A stretch of 64,000 bases of DNA from Cellulosilyticum lentocellum DSM 5427 (lineage in GTDB: Bacteria > Bacillota > Clostridia > Lachnospirales > Cellulosilyticaceae). The notes under the pieces are model-generated. The model was not told where the DNA came from. It searched no databases and saw only the letters and a program-made list of their open reading frames with translations. The position numbers and the translations under genes are program-made. Below, piece by piece: positions 24,210 through 33,560 of this stretch (its first letter is position 1; each line of letters opens with the position of its first letter). The stretch spans positions 3,811,001-3,875,000 of the forward strand of contig NC_015275.1 in assembly GCF_000178835.2 (NCBI RefSeq), given 5' to 3'.

Positions 24210-25475
24210 TTACTGGATATCATTGCCTAATATAATCTGTATATCATAGTTCATATTTTGATTCTGTTTAATAATCGCATTCGGATAATACTTCTTAAAT
24301 TGATTTGCTTTTTCCACTTCTTTAGCATAAATAACTGTTGTACTTGGTTCTTCTAAAGTAGAATTACCTATTATATTAACGGTATAACCGACTGCTTCTA
24401 AATTTTCCTGAGCTGCCGCAGCTGCTCCCCTGATAGCTGTAGCATTTAGAATTTCTATACTTACACTTTTATCTTCTATCACTTTTGATTCTGTACTAGT
24501 CTCATCATCATTAAATACGCCTTCAACAAATCCTGGCATAGCCTCCATATCAGGGAAATAATAAGATTTACCGCCTTCATATGCACCTTCACCTGGAATA
24601 ATATTAAAGCTTAAGTTACTTGAATCCATTGATTTTAAATAAGGTAAATAACTTGGTATATCACTTAATTTAATGTCAGTGGTAACTGTTTTAAAAATAG
24701 TATTAATAATGTTTGGCACCTTTGTGATAATACCAGGACTTGTTACTTTTTTAGCAAATGCTTCTAAGAATAGCTGTTGTGTTTTAATACGTCCTACATC
24801 GCCTTCTGCGTAACCTTTTCTAAATCTTACAAGACCTTCTGCTGCCTCACCATCTAATAATTGTGGGCCTGGGTCTAAATGTATGTGTAAATCAGCATAA
24901 TTATCATCATAATGAAGACCATTACCATCAAGTACAGGTACATCTACCTCTACTCCACCAATAGCATCTACAATTTGTTTAAATGCATCAATAGTAATAA
25001 TGACATAGTTGTCAATCTGGATACCTAACATATTCTCTATTTCATCTATAGTAAATTCTCTAATGTGCTCGATACCTGCATAGCTGGTCATTTCATTAAT
25101 TTTTGAAACATTAACAGAATAACCTTTGTATTCTTCCATTCTTTCTTGTTGCTCCTGGGACCACTCAACCTTTGTGTCACGAGGAATAGAAATAACTTTT
25201 GATTTACCGGTTTCACTATTGTAATTTAAAACAAAAATAACATCTGTACGGTATCCATCTTCATCTACACCAAATACTGCTAATGTTTTGTTGATAGGGT
25301 CTGGTTCTTTATTGCTTCCATTGAAAGGATTTCCTTTATATAAAAAGTGATTATAGGCAAAAATAAGCCCTCCTATTACAAGAGCAGCTATAATAAAGGT
25401 AATAACCATCACCCTAAAAAAAATTCGACCCAATGCTTTTTTTTGTTTTTTCTTTAATTTTTTCTTCTCACTCAT
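24210..25475 (-). CDS. LytR-CpsA-Psr (LCP) family protein with LytR C-terminal domain
   Basis: About 421 residues (start at the second of two tandem ATG codons, 6 bases after AGGAG). One anchor helix (~22-42), then the LCP domain with its conserved residues (SIPRDTKVEW, NEMTSYAG, VDAIGGVEVDVP, VRFRKGYAEGDVGRIKTQQ), then a LytR_C domain near the end (VSIEILNAT..., GYTVNIIG). LCP enzymes move polymers from undecaprenyl-phosphate onto peptidoglycan. It is the first gene of the surface-polymer operon, 12 bases before the NAGPA gene. Confidence 0.93.
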   Translation of the reverse strand: MSEKKKLKKKQKKALGRIFFRVMVITFIIAALVIGGLIFAYNHFLYKGNPFNGSNKEPDPINKTLAVFGVDEDGYRTDVIFVLNYNSETGKSKVISIPRDTKVEWSQEQQERMEEYKGYSVNVSKINEMTSYAGIEHIREFTIDEIENMLGIQIDNYVIITIDAFKQIVDAIGGVEVDVPVLDGNGLHYDDNYADLHIHLDPGPQLLDGEAAEGLVRFRKGYAEGDVGRIKTQQLFLEAFAKKVTSPGIITKVPNIINTIFKTVTTDIKLSDIPSYLPYLKSMDSSNLSFNIIPGEGAYEGGKSYYFPDMEAMPGFVEGVFNDDETSTESKVIEDKSVSIEILNATAIRGAAAAAQENLEAVGYTVNIIGNSTLEEPSTTVIYAKEVEKANQFKKYYPNAIIKQNQNMNYDIQIILGNDIQ

Positions 25476-25478
25476 CAT

Positions 25479-25770
25479 TTTCTCCTATGGTGCTTATATA
25501 TTCTGTCATGCTCAAAAATATTTGTCACAAGATATGCATTCTTACTAGATATGCTTAGCATTTTTCGGTTATTCTATAATATATAGTTTCCCTAAAATCA
25601 TATTTATAGTATAATTTCTGCTAACACTTCCTATATTGTAGTAAAATATAGCTGAGATGTCTATTATAATACGGTAATTTTATATAAATTTAATATCTGT
25701 CATTTATTTGTTAGATTTAAATTGGAAGAATAACATATATCATATTTTTCATTCAGAAAGGATTATAAAA
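25479..25770. other. 292-base divergent promoter region (LCP gene vs nfo)
   Basis: No gene. It must hold both promoters. AGATATGC occurs twice around 25533-25555 and several TATAAT-like words occur, but no -35/-10 pair is good enough to mark. Confidence 0.4.
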
Positions 25771-26640
25771 ATGCTTAAAATTGGTTCTCATGTTTCTATT
25801 AGTGGTGGCTTAATTGGTGCCGCTAAAGAAGCTTATTCTTATGGTGCAAATACCTTTATGATTTATACTGGTGCACCTCAAAATACAAAACGTTCTCCTA
25901 TTGAAAATTTAAAAATTAAAGAAGGACGTGCTTTTATGGAGGCTCATGGACTTTCTGACCTAGTAGTACATGCACCTTATATTATTAACTTAGCTTCTTA
26001 TAAGGATGAAATCTATAAGTTAGCTAAAGAGTGTCTTGCTCTAGAAATTGAACGTACTACAGCCATTGGTTCTAACTACTTAGTACTTCATCCGGGTTCT
26101 TTTACAGATAAAACCTATGAATATGGTGCCCAGCGTATTGCTGCTGGTCTTAATGAAGTCCTCACCGAAGAGACTAAGCCTCTTATTTGTTTAGAAACTA
26201 TGGCTGGAAAAGGAAAGGAAATCGGTCGTTCTTTTGAGGAACTACGTGATATTATTGACCGAATTGAATTAAAACATAAAATTGGTGTCTGTTTCGATAC
26301 TTGTCATGTTCACGATAGTGGTTATGATATTATTAATAACTTAGATGAAGTGTTTGCTGAGTTTGATCGTATTATCGGTCTAGATAGGCTTAAAGTATTT
26401 CATCTCAATGGCTCTCTTAATCCTTGTGGTGCAAAAAAAGATCGTCATGCTAACTTGGGTGCGTCTGAAGATAATCCAAAGGGGAAAGACTTTATAGGTA
26501 AAGCTGCACTCTATCATGTTGTACACCATCCTGTAGCAGTTGGTAAACCTATTATTTTAGAGACACCTTGGTTAGATAAAAAAACAAACTTATATAAAGA
26601 AGAAATTGCTTTCTTAAGAGGTGATCAAATTGAACTTTAG
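25771..26640 (+). CDS. nfo: Endonuclease IV (AP endonuclease)
   Basis: 289 residues from ATG 25771 (MLKIGSHVSI); GAAAGGA is 9 bases before it, whereas the open frame upstream has no site. The three-zinc TIM barrel motifs are intact: GSHVSISGG, HPGS, CLETMAG, FDTCHVHDSGYD, HLNGS, DRHANLG, LETPW. It nicks abasic sites in base-excision repair. It overlaps the following SDR gene and is the first of a two-gene plus-strand operon. Confidence 0.96.
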   Translation: MLKIGSHVSISGGLIGAAKEAYSYGANTFMIYTGAPQNTKRSPIENLKIKEGRAFMEAHGLSDLVVHAPYIINLASYKDEIYKLAKECLALEIERTTAIGSNYLVLHPGSFTDKTYEYGAQRIAAGLNEVLTEETKPLICLETMAGKGKEIGRSFEELRDIIDRIELKHKIGVCFDTCHVHDSGYDIINNLDEVFAEFDRIIGLDRLKVFHLNGSLNPCGAKKDRHANLGASEDNPKGKDFIGKAALYHVVHHPVAVGKPIILETPWLDKKTNLYKEEIAFLRGDQIEL

Positions 26641-27373
26641 TCATGAGCTTGTTCTTGTTACAGGTTCTTCCCGTGGCATTGGCAAGGCTATTGCTTTTGC
26701 TTTTGCCGAAAAAGGTGCCACTGTTATTTTAAATGGCGCTACTAATGAAGCACGTTTAAAAGAAACTTATGAATCCTTTTTAAATAAAGGCTTTAAAGTC
26801 TATGCTTACTTTGGAGATTTATCAGATTATAACGTAGCTAGTTCTATGATGGATACCATTAAAAGCCATTATGGCAAGCTTCCTTCAATAGTTATCAACA
26901 ATGCTGGCATTAGTCATGTTGGGTTATTCACAGATACCACTCCTGAAATGTGGAATAAAATTTTGACAACAAACTTAAATTCTGCTTATCACTGTAGTTA
27001 TCTAACAATTCCTTCAATGCTCCAACGTGAAGGTGGTATTATTATTAATATCTCATCTATCTGGGGGATGGTTGGTGCTTCCTGTGAAGTGGCTTATTCA
27101 ACTAGTAAAGCCGCTCTTAATGGCTTTACCAAAGCTTTAGCCAAAGAGCTTGGGCCATCTCATATCAGGGTAAATGGTATTGCTTGCGGTTGGATAGATA
27201 CTGATATGACCAGTTGCTACACTGAAGAGGAAAAATCCGCATTTGTAGATGAAATTCCTTTATGTAAAACAGGTTCACCTCAGGATGTAGCTAATACTTG
27301 TTTATATTTAGCTTCTCCTCTAGCTTCTTATGTAACTGGGCAAATCATTACTTTAGATGGTGGATTGTTATAA
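26630..27373 (+). CDS. SDR family oxidoreductase (FabG-like)
   Basis: 247 residues from a TTG at 26630 (MNFSHELVLVTG); AGAGGTGAT is 4-6 bases upstream and lies in the end of nfo. A GTG at 26621 is an alternative but has no spacing to a site. Motifs: TGSSRGIGKA, NNAG, catalytic Ser of ISSIWG, YSTSK, and the C-terminal GQIITLDGGLL. Length 247 matches FabG (3-oxoacyl-ACP reductase), but other SDR substrates are possible as no fatty-acid genes adjoin. Confidence 0.9.
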   Translation: MNFSHELVLVTGSSRGIGKAIAFAFAEKGATVILNGATNEARLKETYESFLNKGFKVYAYFGDLSDYNVASSMMDTIKSHYGKLPSIVINNAGISHVGLFTDTTPEMWNKILTTNLNSAYHCSYLTIPSMLQREGGIIINISSIWGMVGASCEVAYSTSKAALNGFTKALAKELGPSHIRVNGIACGWIDTDMTSCYTEEEKSAFVDEIPLCKTGSPQDVANTCLYLASPLASYVTGQIITLDGGLL

Positions 27374-27421
27374 TCAAAACTTTAGACATGCTATTTTCTA
27401 GTTACTAAAAATCAACATTTC

Positions 27422-27540
27422 AATAATATAAAAGAGCTGCTTCTATACTCCTATGAAATACACAGTAATAGATCTGACAAGTTAATTGCTAGACTATATC
27501 TTGTATTAAAGAATTATTTAAGCGGCTCTTTTATATTATT
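27422..27540. repeat. 21-base near-perfect inverted repeat enclosing 77 bases (intergenic)
   Basis: 27422-27442 pairs with 27520-27540 with only one G:U pair, and the outer part is AT-rich followed by CTC/GAG. It lies between convergent genes (SDR and dedA), so it may terminate both or be a small inserted hairpin element. Loop content has no ORF. Confidence 0.5.
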
Positions 27541-27545
27541 ATAAT

Positions 27546-28040
27546 TTATAATGCAGTACCTACCAAATAGCCTACTAAAATAAATAGGAGATTCCAAATG
27601 CTAACTCCTATAAATGAGTATACTATAAAGTCTCTTGCTTGAATCTCAAAAGTCCCAGCTAATAAACTAACTACAGTTCTTACTCCTGGTATGATGTGTC
27701 CAATAAGACATACTTTACTTCCATGTTGCTTACTTATCTTCTGCGCCTTCTCTAAAGATTTTCGAATTCCTTTAAACTTGTTGTAAAAGTAATTATAAAT
27801 CTTTGGTCCTATATAACGTACTACTACATAATAAGTGATATTTCCTAACATACTTCCTAAAATAGTTATCCCTAATATGGTCATAAAACTATGTGTACTA
27901 TAATGCACAAATAAACCAATGGCTGGTAATAATACAATGGCCGGAATACCTGTCAGATTTAATCCTTCTAAATACATAATAGCCAAAACTAACAATAATC
28001 CATATTGATTAAAATATCCTACTATTTCTTGTGATGTAAT
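27546..28040 (-). CDS. DedA family membrane protein, short, probably with a non-standard start
   Basis: About 164 residues if read from an ATT at 28040. The only standard start in frame is a TTG at 27995, without a binding site and with part of the first helix missing. The perfect AGGAGG (28048-28053) is 7 bases from the ATT. Upstream residues SQEIVGYFNQYGLLLVLAI fit the DedA start. The SNARE-associated domain is kept: MYLEGLNLTGIPAIV, LGSMLGNITYYVVVRYIG, GHIIPGVRTVVSLLAGTF. It lacks the usual last helix (~35 residues), so it is short at the C-terminus as well. Lipid flippase-like role in this family. Confidence 0.7.
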   Translation of the reverse strand: MTSQEIVGYFNQYGLLLVLAIMYLEGLNLTGIPAIVLLPAIGLFVHYSTHSFMTILGITILGSMLGNITYYVVVRYIGPKIYNYFYNKFKGIRKSLEKAQKISKQHGSKVCLIGHIIPGVRTVVSLLAGTFEIQARDFIVYSFIGVSIWNLLFILVGYLVGTAL

Positions 28041-28218
28041 GATGTCTCCTCCTAGCTGCTAATCGTCCTGTCATCTCTTCTATGCTTATTCCATATTGTA
28101 AGCTGTCTTTAAGTTAAGTTTGAAATTTTCGTTTCAAAAAAGCACTTATAATAAGCATACTAAAATATTGGATAGTTCGCAAGGTAATACTCTACGCTCC
28201 ACCCTCAAAGGTATTTTA

Positions 28219-28243
28219 AAAGGGGCCCTTTAGGAGCCCCTTT
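28219..28243 (-). terminator. Terminator of the second LCP gene
   Basis: AAAGGGGC (28219-28226) pairs with GCCCCTTT (28236-28243), loop 9; on the minus strand a TTTTAAAAT tail follows. Placed right after the stop at 28247. Confidence 0.7.
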
Positions 28244-28246
28244 GTT

Positions 28247-29611
28247 CTACTGTAGTGCACTAGCTGAATTTTTACCTATTACTATTTTAATATCACTTTC
28301 CAAGGAACTATCTTCCACAATAGTTGCGTCTTCTAAGTACTCTAAAAATTGGTTTGCTTTTGTTTTATCTTTGGCATAAATAGTACTTTCTTCAATATCA
28401 CCGTCACTATAGTTATCAATACGCGCTACATTATAGCCCTTTTTCTTTAAAGTATCCTTTAAAGTTCCAGCTAATCCTCTTACTCCTGTAGCATTATAAA
28501 CTTCTATAGATACATCTTGATCTATAATAATTTCTGTACTATCACTATCTTCTGTAGCTTCAGAACTGCTTGTAGGCTCTTCTCCTGCAATCGTCGTATC
28601 ATAAAAAACATCTTTTACTAAATCATCTAATTGTTCTTGATCAATATAGAAGTAAGCTGGCCCTTCATAGCTTGCACCTTCTCCAGGTAACGTATGGAAT
28701 TCCAAATTGTTTAAATCAAATTCCTTTAGTAAAGATAAATAGCTAAATATTTCTGTTAATGATACATCTGTTTTAACGTAAGTAAATAAGCTAGTAATAA
28801 TAGATGGCAAGTTATTCATTATAGCAGGACTCATAACTTTCTTAGCAAAAGCTTGTAAGAAGATTTGTTGCGTCTTAATACGTCCCACATCACCTTCTGC
28901 ATAGCCATATCGGTATCTTACAAGGCCTTCTGCATCCTTACCATATACCGTTTGAAGTCCCGGTTGTAAATCAATATGTAAATCTTGAGAATTATCATTA
29001 TAGTACATTCTTTGTGGTACGTCTACCTCTACTCCATCAATAGCATCTACAATCTTATTAAAAGCTTCTATATTAACAATAACGTAATTATCAATAGGGA
29101 CAGTTAAAATGTTTTCAATTTCGTTAATAGTAATGTCTCTAATATTACCTGGATTATTCTTAATATCTGCATAAGCAGACATTTCGTTAAGTTTACTTAT
29201 GTCCCATTCATAGCCAACTAACTGCTTTAACTTACTGCGTTGCCTCTCTGTCCATATAACCTTTGTATCACGTGGAATATTGATGACTTTTACCTTATTA
29301 GTTATACTATTAAAATTAACTACAATAATAACATCTGTACGTGTTTCATCTTTATCCACACCAAACACAGCGATTGTTTTATTTATTTCGCCGCGTCCTT
29401 TTCTATCATCTTCTTTTTGTTGTTCCTCTTCACTCAATTCCTCATTTTGAAAAGTGCTAGCAGGCTTTTGTAAAATAATCTTATTATAAGCAATAACAAC
29501 ACCTATGATAGCTACCAAGCATACTGCCAAGGTGATACCTGCTGATATCCCAAATGTCTTTAAGAGCTTCTTTTGCTGCTTTTTAGTAAGCCCTTTCTTA
29601 TTCTGATCCAT
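28247..29611 (-). CDS. LytR-CpsA-Psr (LCP) family protein, second copy
   Basis: About 454 residues from ATG 29611 (MDQNKKG) with GGGGGA 9 bases before it; the frame extends 15 codons further without support. Same layout as the copy at 24210: anchor, LCP domain (NIPRDTKVIW, NEMSAYAD, VDAIDGVEVDVP, VRYRYGYAEGDVGRIKTQQ), a Ser/Thr/Glu-rich linker and LytR_C. A likely paralogue of the first copy. It stands alone, between dedA and the ribosomal rpsI operon. Cell-wall polymer ligase by family. Confidence 0.92.
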   Translation of the reverse strand: MDQNKKGLTKKQQKKLLKTFGISAGITLAVCLVAIIGVVIAYNKIILQKPASTFQNEELSEEEQQKEDDRKGRGEINKTIAVFGVDKDETRTDVIIVVNFNSITNKVKVINIPRDTKVIWTERQRSKLKQLVGYEWDISKLNEMSAYADIKNNPGNIRDITINEIENILTVPIDNYVIVNIEAFNKIVDAIDGVEVDVPQRMYYNDNSQDLHIDLQPGLQTVYGKDAEGLVRYRYGYAEGDVGRIKTQQIFLQAFAKKVMSPAIMNNLPSIITSLFTYVKTDVSLTEIFSYLSLLKEFDLNNLEFHTLPGEGASYEGPAYFYIDQEQLDDLVKDVFYDTTIAGEEPTSSSEATEDSDSTEIIIDQDVSIEVYNATGVRGLAGTLKDTLKKKGYNVARIDNYSDGDIEESTIYAKDKTKANQFLEYLEDATIVEDSSLESDIKIVIGKNSASALQ

Positions 29612-29734
29612 AAAAAATAATCCCCCTAAGTATACATATGCCCTATTTCTTATCATTATAATATATTTAGTTTGATAAAATAAACGATGTATACATTTGT
29701 AATTAAATTGTAATGTGGAATGTTAGAACTTTAT

Positions 29735-29765
29735 GTAAAAAAAGCCAATCCATTGGATTGGCTTT
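29735..29765 (-). terminator. Terminator of the rplM-rpsI operon
   Basis: AAGCCAATCC (29742-29751) pairs with GGATTGGCTT; on the minus strand a run of seven T follows. Confidence 0.85.
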
Positions 29766-29795
29766 TGTATAGTCCAAATTTGGACATCTTCCCAA

Positions 29796-30188
29796 TTAAC
29801 GTTTTGAGAATTGAGGTGCACGTCTCGCTGCTTTGAGACCGTATTTTTTTCTTTCTTTCATTCTTGGATCTCTTGTTAAGAAACCTGCTTTTTTAAGAGC
29901 TGGACGGAAATCAGCGTCAGCTTGAAGTAATGCACGGCTAATTCCGTGACGGATTGCTCCAGCTTGTCCTGTTGTTCCACCACCATATACGTTTACAAGT
30001 ACATCAAATTTGCTTAATGTATCTGTTAATGTTAATGGTTGACGAGTGATAACTTTTAAAGTTTCTAAACCGAAGTATTCTTCGATATCTCTTTTATTGA
30101 TTGTAATTTTACCTGTTCCAGGTACAAGGTATACTCTAGCTACTGAGCTTTTACGTCTACCTGTTCCGTAATATCTAACTGCTGCCAT
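29796..30188 (-). CDS. rpsI: 30S ribosomal protein S9
   Basis: 130 residues, standard length. Universal S9 signatures: [17 protein letters not shown] at the start, [19 protein letters not shown], and the C-terminal [17 protein letters not shown] whose last Lys-Arg contacts P-site tRNA. Follows rplM by 23 bases in the usual pair. Confidence 0.99.
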   Translation of the reverse strand: MAAVRYYGTGRRKSSVARVYLVPGTGKITINKRDIEEYFGLETLKVITRQPLTLTDTLSKFDVLVNVYGGGTTGQAGAIRHGISRALLQADADFRPALKKAGFLTRDPRMKERKKYGLKAARRAPQFSKR

Positions 30189-30211
30189 TTAATTTTCCTC
30201 CTCCCGAGTGA

Positions 30212-30643
30212 TTAGAATTTTAACTCTACTGGTTTTTGTGCTTCGTGGTTGTGCTCTGTTCCAGCATATACACGAAGGTTAGTAAGCATTTTTCTTCCTA
30301 AGCTGTTTTTTGGAAGCATCCCTTTAACAGCGTTCATGATAACTCTTTCAGGATGAGTATCCATCATTTCACGAGCTGTAGTTTCTTTTAAACCACCAGC
30401 GTATCCTGTATGTCTTCTATATAATTTTTGATCTAATTTTTTACCTGTAAATACTACTTTATCTGCGTTAATAACAATTACGTGATCTCCACAATCTACG
30501 TGTGGTGTGTAAGTTGGTTTGTTTTTACCTCTTAATACTGTTGCAATTTGGCTAGAAAGTCTACCTACTGTTTGACCTTCTGCGTCAATAACATACCATT
30601 GCTTTTCAACGTTTTGGGCATTTGCCATGTATGTTGTTCTCAT
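30212..30643 (-). CDS. rplM: 50S ribosomal protein L13
   Basis: 143 residues, starting [10 protein letters not shown], the usual Firmicutes L13 start; AGGAGGTAT is upstream. Motifs: [46 protein letters not shown] good promoter lies 98 bases upstream, so it heads the operon. Confidence 0.99.
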   Translation of the reverse strand: MRTTYMANAQNVEKQWYVIDAEGQTVGRLSSQIATVLRGKNKPTYTPHVDCGDHVIVINADKVVFTGKKLDQKLYRRHTGYAGGLKETTAREMMDTHPERVIMNAVKGMLPKNSLGRKMLTNLRVYAGTEHNHEAQKPVELKF

Positions 30644-30741
30644 TGAATATACCTCCTTTGGATCTTATAAAACTAGGTTAATTTCTATTTGTCATATAAA
30701 ATCCGGGGCTATTGGATTTTATAAGTGGTCTCATTAACACA
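30644..30741 (-). promoter_or_regulatory. Leader of rplM with a hairpin (candidate L13-type autoregulatory leader)
   Basis: The leader from the inferred start (~30741) to rplM holds a hairpin, 30695-30704 with 30714-30723 (10 bp). L13 leaders are known in Firmicutes; homology to that family is not shown here. Confidence 0.4.
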
Positions 30742-30747
30742 AACTAT

Positions 30748-30776
30748 ATTATATTATTTACAAAATAAACTGTCAA
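30748..30776 (-). promoter_or_regulatory. Strong sigma-A promoter of rplM-rpsI
   Basis: TTGACA (30771-30776) and TATAAT (30748-30753), both consensus, are 17 bases apart on the minus strand. Confidence 0.85.
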
Positions 30777-30949
30777 GCTTTTTCCTGTGGATTATTTTTA
30801 CTATTTCTACATATTTTTTTGTTTTAAAATCACTAAATAGACCTAAGTTCATATTTAGATTATCATGCCTTTCTACTTACTGTATATAAACTTGTAGACT
30901 TCTACTCTTTTTTCAAAATACTATTACGTCTCTGTGGATAACTTATAGC

Positions 30950-31101
30950 AATTAAGAGTTAAAAATTAATAATGAAAATTTGTTTATTTTTCCTCACTAT
31001 TTATCATTAATCTTTCGTTTTTCACTGTTTATCTCTAATTCTTATTTATTAATTCTTATTCCTCATCTTTGTTTTTAATTCTTTATTCTTCATTATTAAT
31101 T
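30950..31101. repeat. AT-rich degenerate repeat tract upstream of the rplM promoter / 3' of truA
   Basis: The rest of the 30644-31095 gap is of the TTCATT/TTAATT kind and shares a 17-base word (31085-31101) with 17657-17673. No gene seen. Confidence 0.4.
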
Positions 31102-31833
31102 GTACACTATATTAAGCATGGTTAATCCTTGAGGTGGTACTGTTGGGCCTGCTAGTTCACGATTCTTCGATTCTATAATTGTTTTTATGCTATCTTTAGT
31201 GATCTTATTTTCATTAACATCTAACAGTGTACCAATAATAATTCTTACCATATTATATAAAAATCCATTTCCACAAACATCAATAGAAACAAGGTCTCCT
31301 TCTTTTTTGACATCTATAGAATAAATAATACGTACAGTATCTTTAACTGTGCTTCCTGCTGCACAAAAACATGCGAAATCATGCTCTCCTATCATCTCAT
31401 TAGCAGCCTCTTGCATACGCTCTACATCTAATTCATATGGATATAAAAGTGCATACTTATATAAAAATGGATCTCTTATTTTTGCATTTAAAATCTGATA
31501 ACGATAAGTTTTTCTTTTAGCTCCAAAACGTGGATGAAAATCTTCACTTACTTCTTCTACCGATTTTACTGAAATATCGGCTGGTAACTGACTATTAATA
31601 GCTTTAGCTAATCTATCTGCTGGTATTTTCGTATCTGAATCAAATACGCAGCATTGAGCAAAGGCATGTACCCCTCTATCTGTTCTTCCCGCTCCAAGTG
31701 TACGTACTTCATGCTGCACAATTTTAGCAATAGCAACATCTAAAGTCCCTTGAATCGTAGTGGCATTTGGCTGCTTTGCAAATCCATTATAGTTAGTCCC
31801 ATCATATGCCACGATTAATTTAAATCTCTTCAT
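31096..31833 (-). CDS. truA: tRNA pseudouridine synthase A
   Basis: 245 residues. TruA makes pseudouridine at tRNA positions 38-40. The catalytic Asp52 is in GAGRTDRGVHAFAQ; RYQILN and NGFLYNMVRIIIGTL are family motifs. It stands 76 bases downstream of ecfT in the usual ecfA1-ecfA2-ecfT-truA order. Confidence 0.97.
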   Translation of the reverse strand: MKRFKLIVAYDGTNYNGFAKQPNATTIQGTLDVAIAKIVQHEVRTLGAGRTDRGVHAFAQCCVFDSDTKIPADRLAKAINSQLPADISVKSVEEVSEDFHPRFGAKRKTYRYQILNAKIRDPFLYKYALLYPYELDVERMQEAANEMIGEHDFACFCAAGSTVKDTVRIIYSIDVKKEGDLVSIDVCGNGFLYNMVRIIIGTLLDVNENKITKDSIKTIIESKNRELAGPTVPPQGLTMLNIVYN

Positions 31834-31909
31834 CCCTCATACTTCCTCCTATGATACACAATTCTTTATTATTTATAGCTACATAATTGGAATTACAACA
31901 AAGAATAAT

Positions 31910-32701
31910 TTATAATAAAATACACCCTATTATAAACGCTGTTGCAAATAAAAATGCTATTAAATCCTTCTTTGTGTACTTCAAGCTATTTAATCTGGTT
32001 CTACCTACTCCTCCACGATAACAACGTGCTTCCATAGCCATAGCTAATTCATCTGCACGTCTAAATGCAGAAATGAATAGGGGTACCATAATAGGCACCA
32101 TTGCCTTAGCTCTCTGCACGATATTGCCACTTTCAAAATCAGCACCTCTAGCTGTTTGTGCTTTCATTATTTTATCCGTTTCTTCTAATAAGATAGGGAT
32201 AAAGCGAAGAGAAATACTCATCATCATGGCTATCTCATGAGCAGGCACTCCAATCCTTCTAAAAGGATTTAATAGATTCTCTATGCCATCAGTTAGCTCA
32301 ATAGGTGATGTTGTCAAAGTCAAAAGAGATGAACCTACAATTAATAATACTAGTCTAATTCCCATTTTAGCTGCTAATACTAATCCATTATCAGTAATTC
32401 TAAAAATCCACCACTTAAATATTTCATTACCTGTAGAAGTAAAAAACATATTGAGTATCACTGTAAATAATAAAATAAACATAATACTCTTTAACCCTTT
32501 TAGCATATATTTAAGTGGCACCTTACTTACTCTAACAGCGCCGTAAAAACATAATGCAACAAAAGCATATCCAATAAAGTAATTAATAAAAAACAATCCT
32601 ATAATATAGGCAAAGGTAATAAGGATTTTTGTTCTTGGATCTAATTTATGAACTGGAGAACCTGAAGGATAATATTGTCCTATAGTAATGTCTCTAATCA
32701 T
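31910..32701 (-). CDS. ecfT: Energy-coupling factor transporter transmembrane protein EcfT
   Basis: 263 residues, five or six helices. The two coupling Ala-Arg-Gly type motifs are present: QTARGAD and MEARCYRGGVGRT, with the C-terminal arginines that touch EcfA. N-terminus HKLDPRTKILITF is typical. It overlaps ecfA2 by 8 bases. It forms the common transport module for vitamin/metal S-components coded elsewhere. Confidence 0.95.
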   Translation of the reverse strand: MIRDITIGQYYPSGSPVHKLDPRTKILITFAYIIGLFFINYFIGYAFVALCFYGAVRVSKVPLKYMLKGLKSIMFILLFTVILNMFFTSTGNEIFKWWIFRITDNGLVLAAKMGIRLVLLIVGSSLLTLTTSPIELTDGIENLLNPFRRIGVPAHEIAMMMSISLRFIPILLEETDKIMKAQTARGADFESGNIVQRAKAMVPIMVPLFISAFRRADELAMAMEARCYRGGVGRTRLNSLKYTKKDLIAFLFATAFIIGCILL

Positions 32702-33560
32702 GTTGTTCTCCTTTCTCCTTTAAATACGCTATAATTTTAGCTGCTGCCTCTTCTACTGTTAATACATCGGTATCTATATCCATTCCTTTTTGTTTTAAGT
32801 CTTCCATAATGTATTTAATCTGAGGCATAGCAAGTCCAATCTTTTCTAGCTCCTTACCATGAGCAAAAACCTCTCTTGGTGAACCTGTATAAGCAATTCT
32901 TCCCTTATAAAGTACAAATAACTTTTCTACGTACTTCGCCACATCCTCCATACTATGTGAAATAAGTACAATGGTAAGCCCTAGTTCCTGATGCATCTTT
33001 TTTAACTGTTCGAATAATTCATTTCTACCTTTTGGATCTAATCCTGCTGTAGGCTCATCTAAGATAAGTATTTCTGGGTTCATTGCTAAGACACCAGCAA
33101 TAGCCACTCTTCTTTTTTGTCCTCCAGAAAGCTCAAAAGGCGACTTTTCATAATAAGATTCATCTAGACCAACTGCATCTAACCCAAATTTCACTTGCTT
33201 GTCTATTTCTTCTTTAGTTAACCCCATATTCTTTGGTCCAAAAGCTACATCATCTTTCACCGTCATCTCAAAAAGCTGATACTCAGGGTATTGAAAAACC
33301 AAACCCACCCTTTGTCTCATTTCTTTTTTATTAATCTTCTCGCCATGGATGTTCTGCTGATTAACATAGACCTCACCTTTTGTCGGTTTTAAAAGTCCGT
33401 TAAACATTTGAATAAGAGTGCTTTTGCCTGAGCCAGTATGGCCTATAATACCTACAAACTCACCTTTTTCTATACTCATATTAATATCTTCTAATGCTAC
33501 CTTTTGAAAAGGCGTTCCTTCATTATATATATGTGTTAAATGATCTATCTTAATTGACAT
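32694..33560 (-). CDS. ecfA2: Energy-coupling factor ATPase EcfA2
   Basis: 288 residues. Walker [11 protein letters not shown]-loop [14 protein letters not shown], signature LSGGQKRR, Walker [16 protein letters not shown]. The YPEYQLFE segment marks the ECF type. It overlaps ecfA1 by 16 bases and ecfT by 8, so translation is coupled. Confidence 0.96.
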   Translation of the reverse strand: MSIKIDHLTHIYNEGTPFQKVALEDINMSIEKGEFVGIIGHTGSGKSTLIQMFNGLLKPTKGEVYVNQQNIHGEKINKKEMRQRVGLVFQYPEYQLFEMTVKDDVAFGPKNMGLTKEEIDKQVKFGLDAVGLDESYYEKSPFELSGGQKRRVAIAGVLAMNPEILILDEPTAGLDPKGRNELFEQLKKMHQELGLTIVLISHSMEDVAKYVEKLFVLYKGRIAYTGSPREVFAHGKELEKIGLAMPQIKYIMEDLKQKGMDIDTDVLTVEEAAAKIIAYLKEKGEQHD

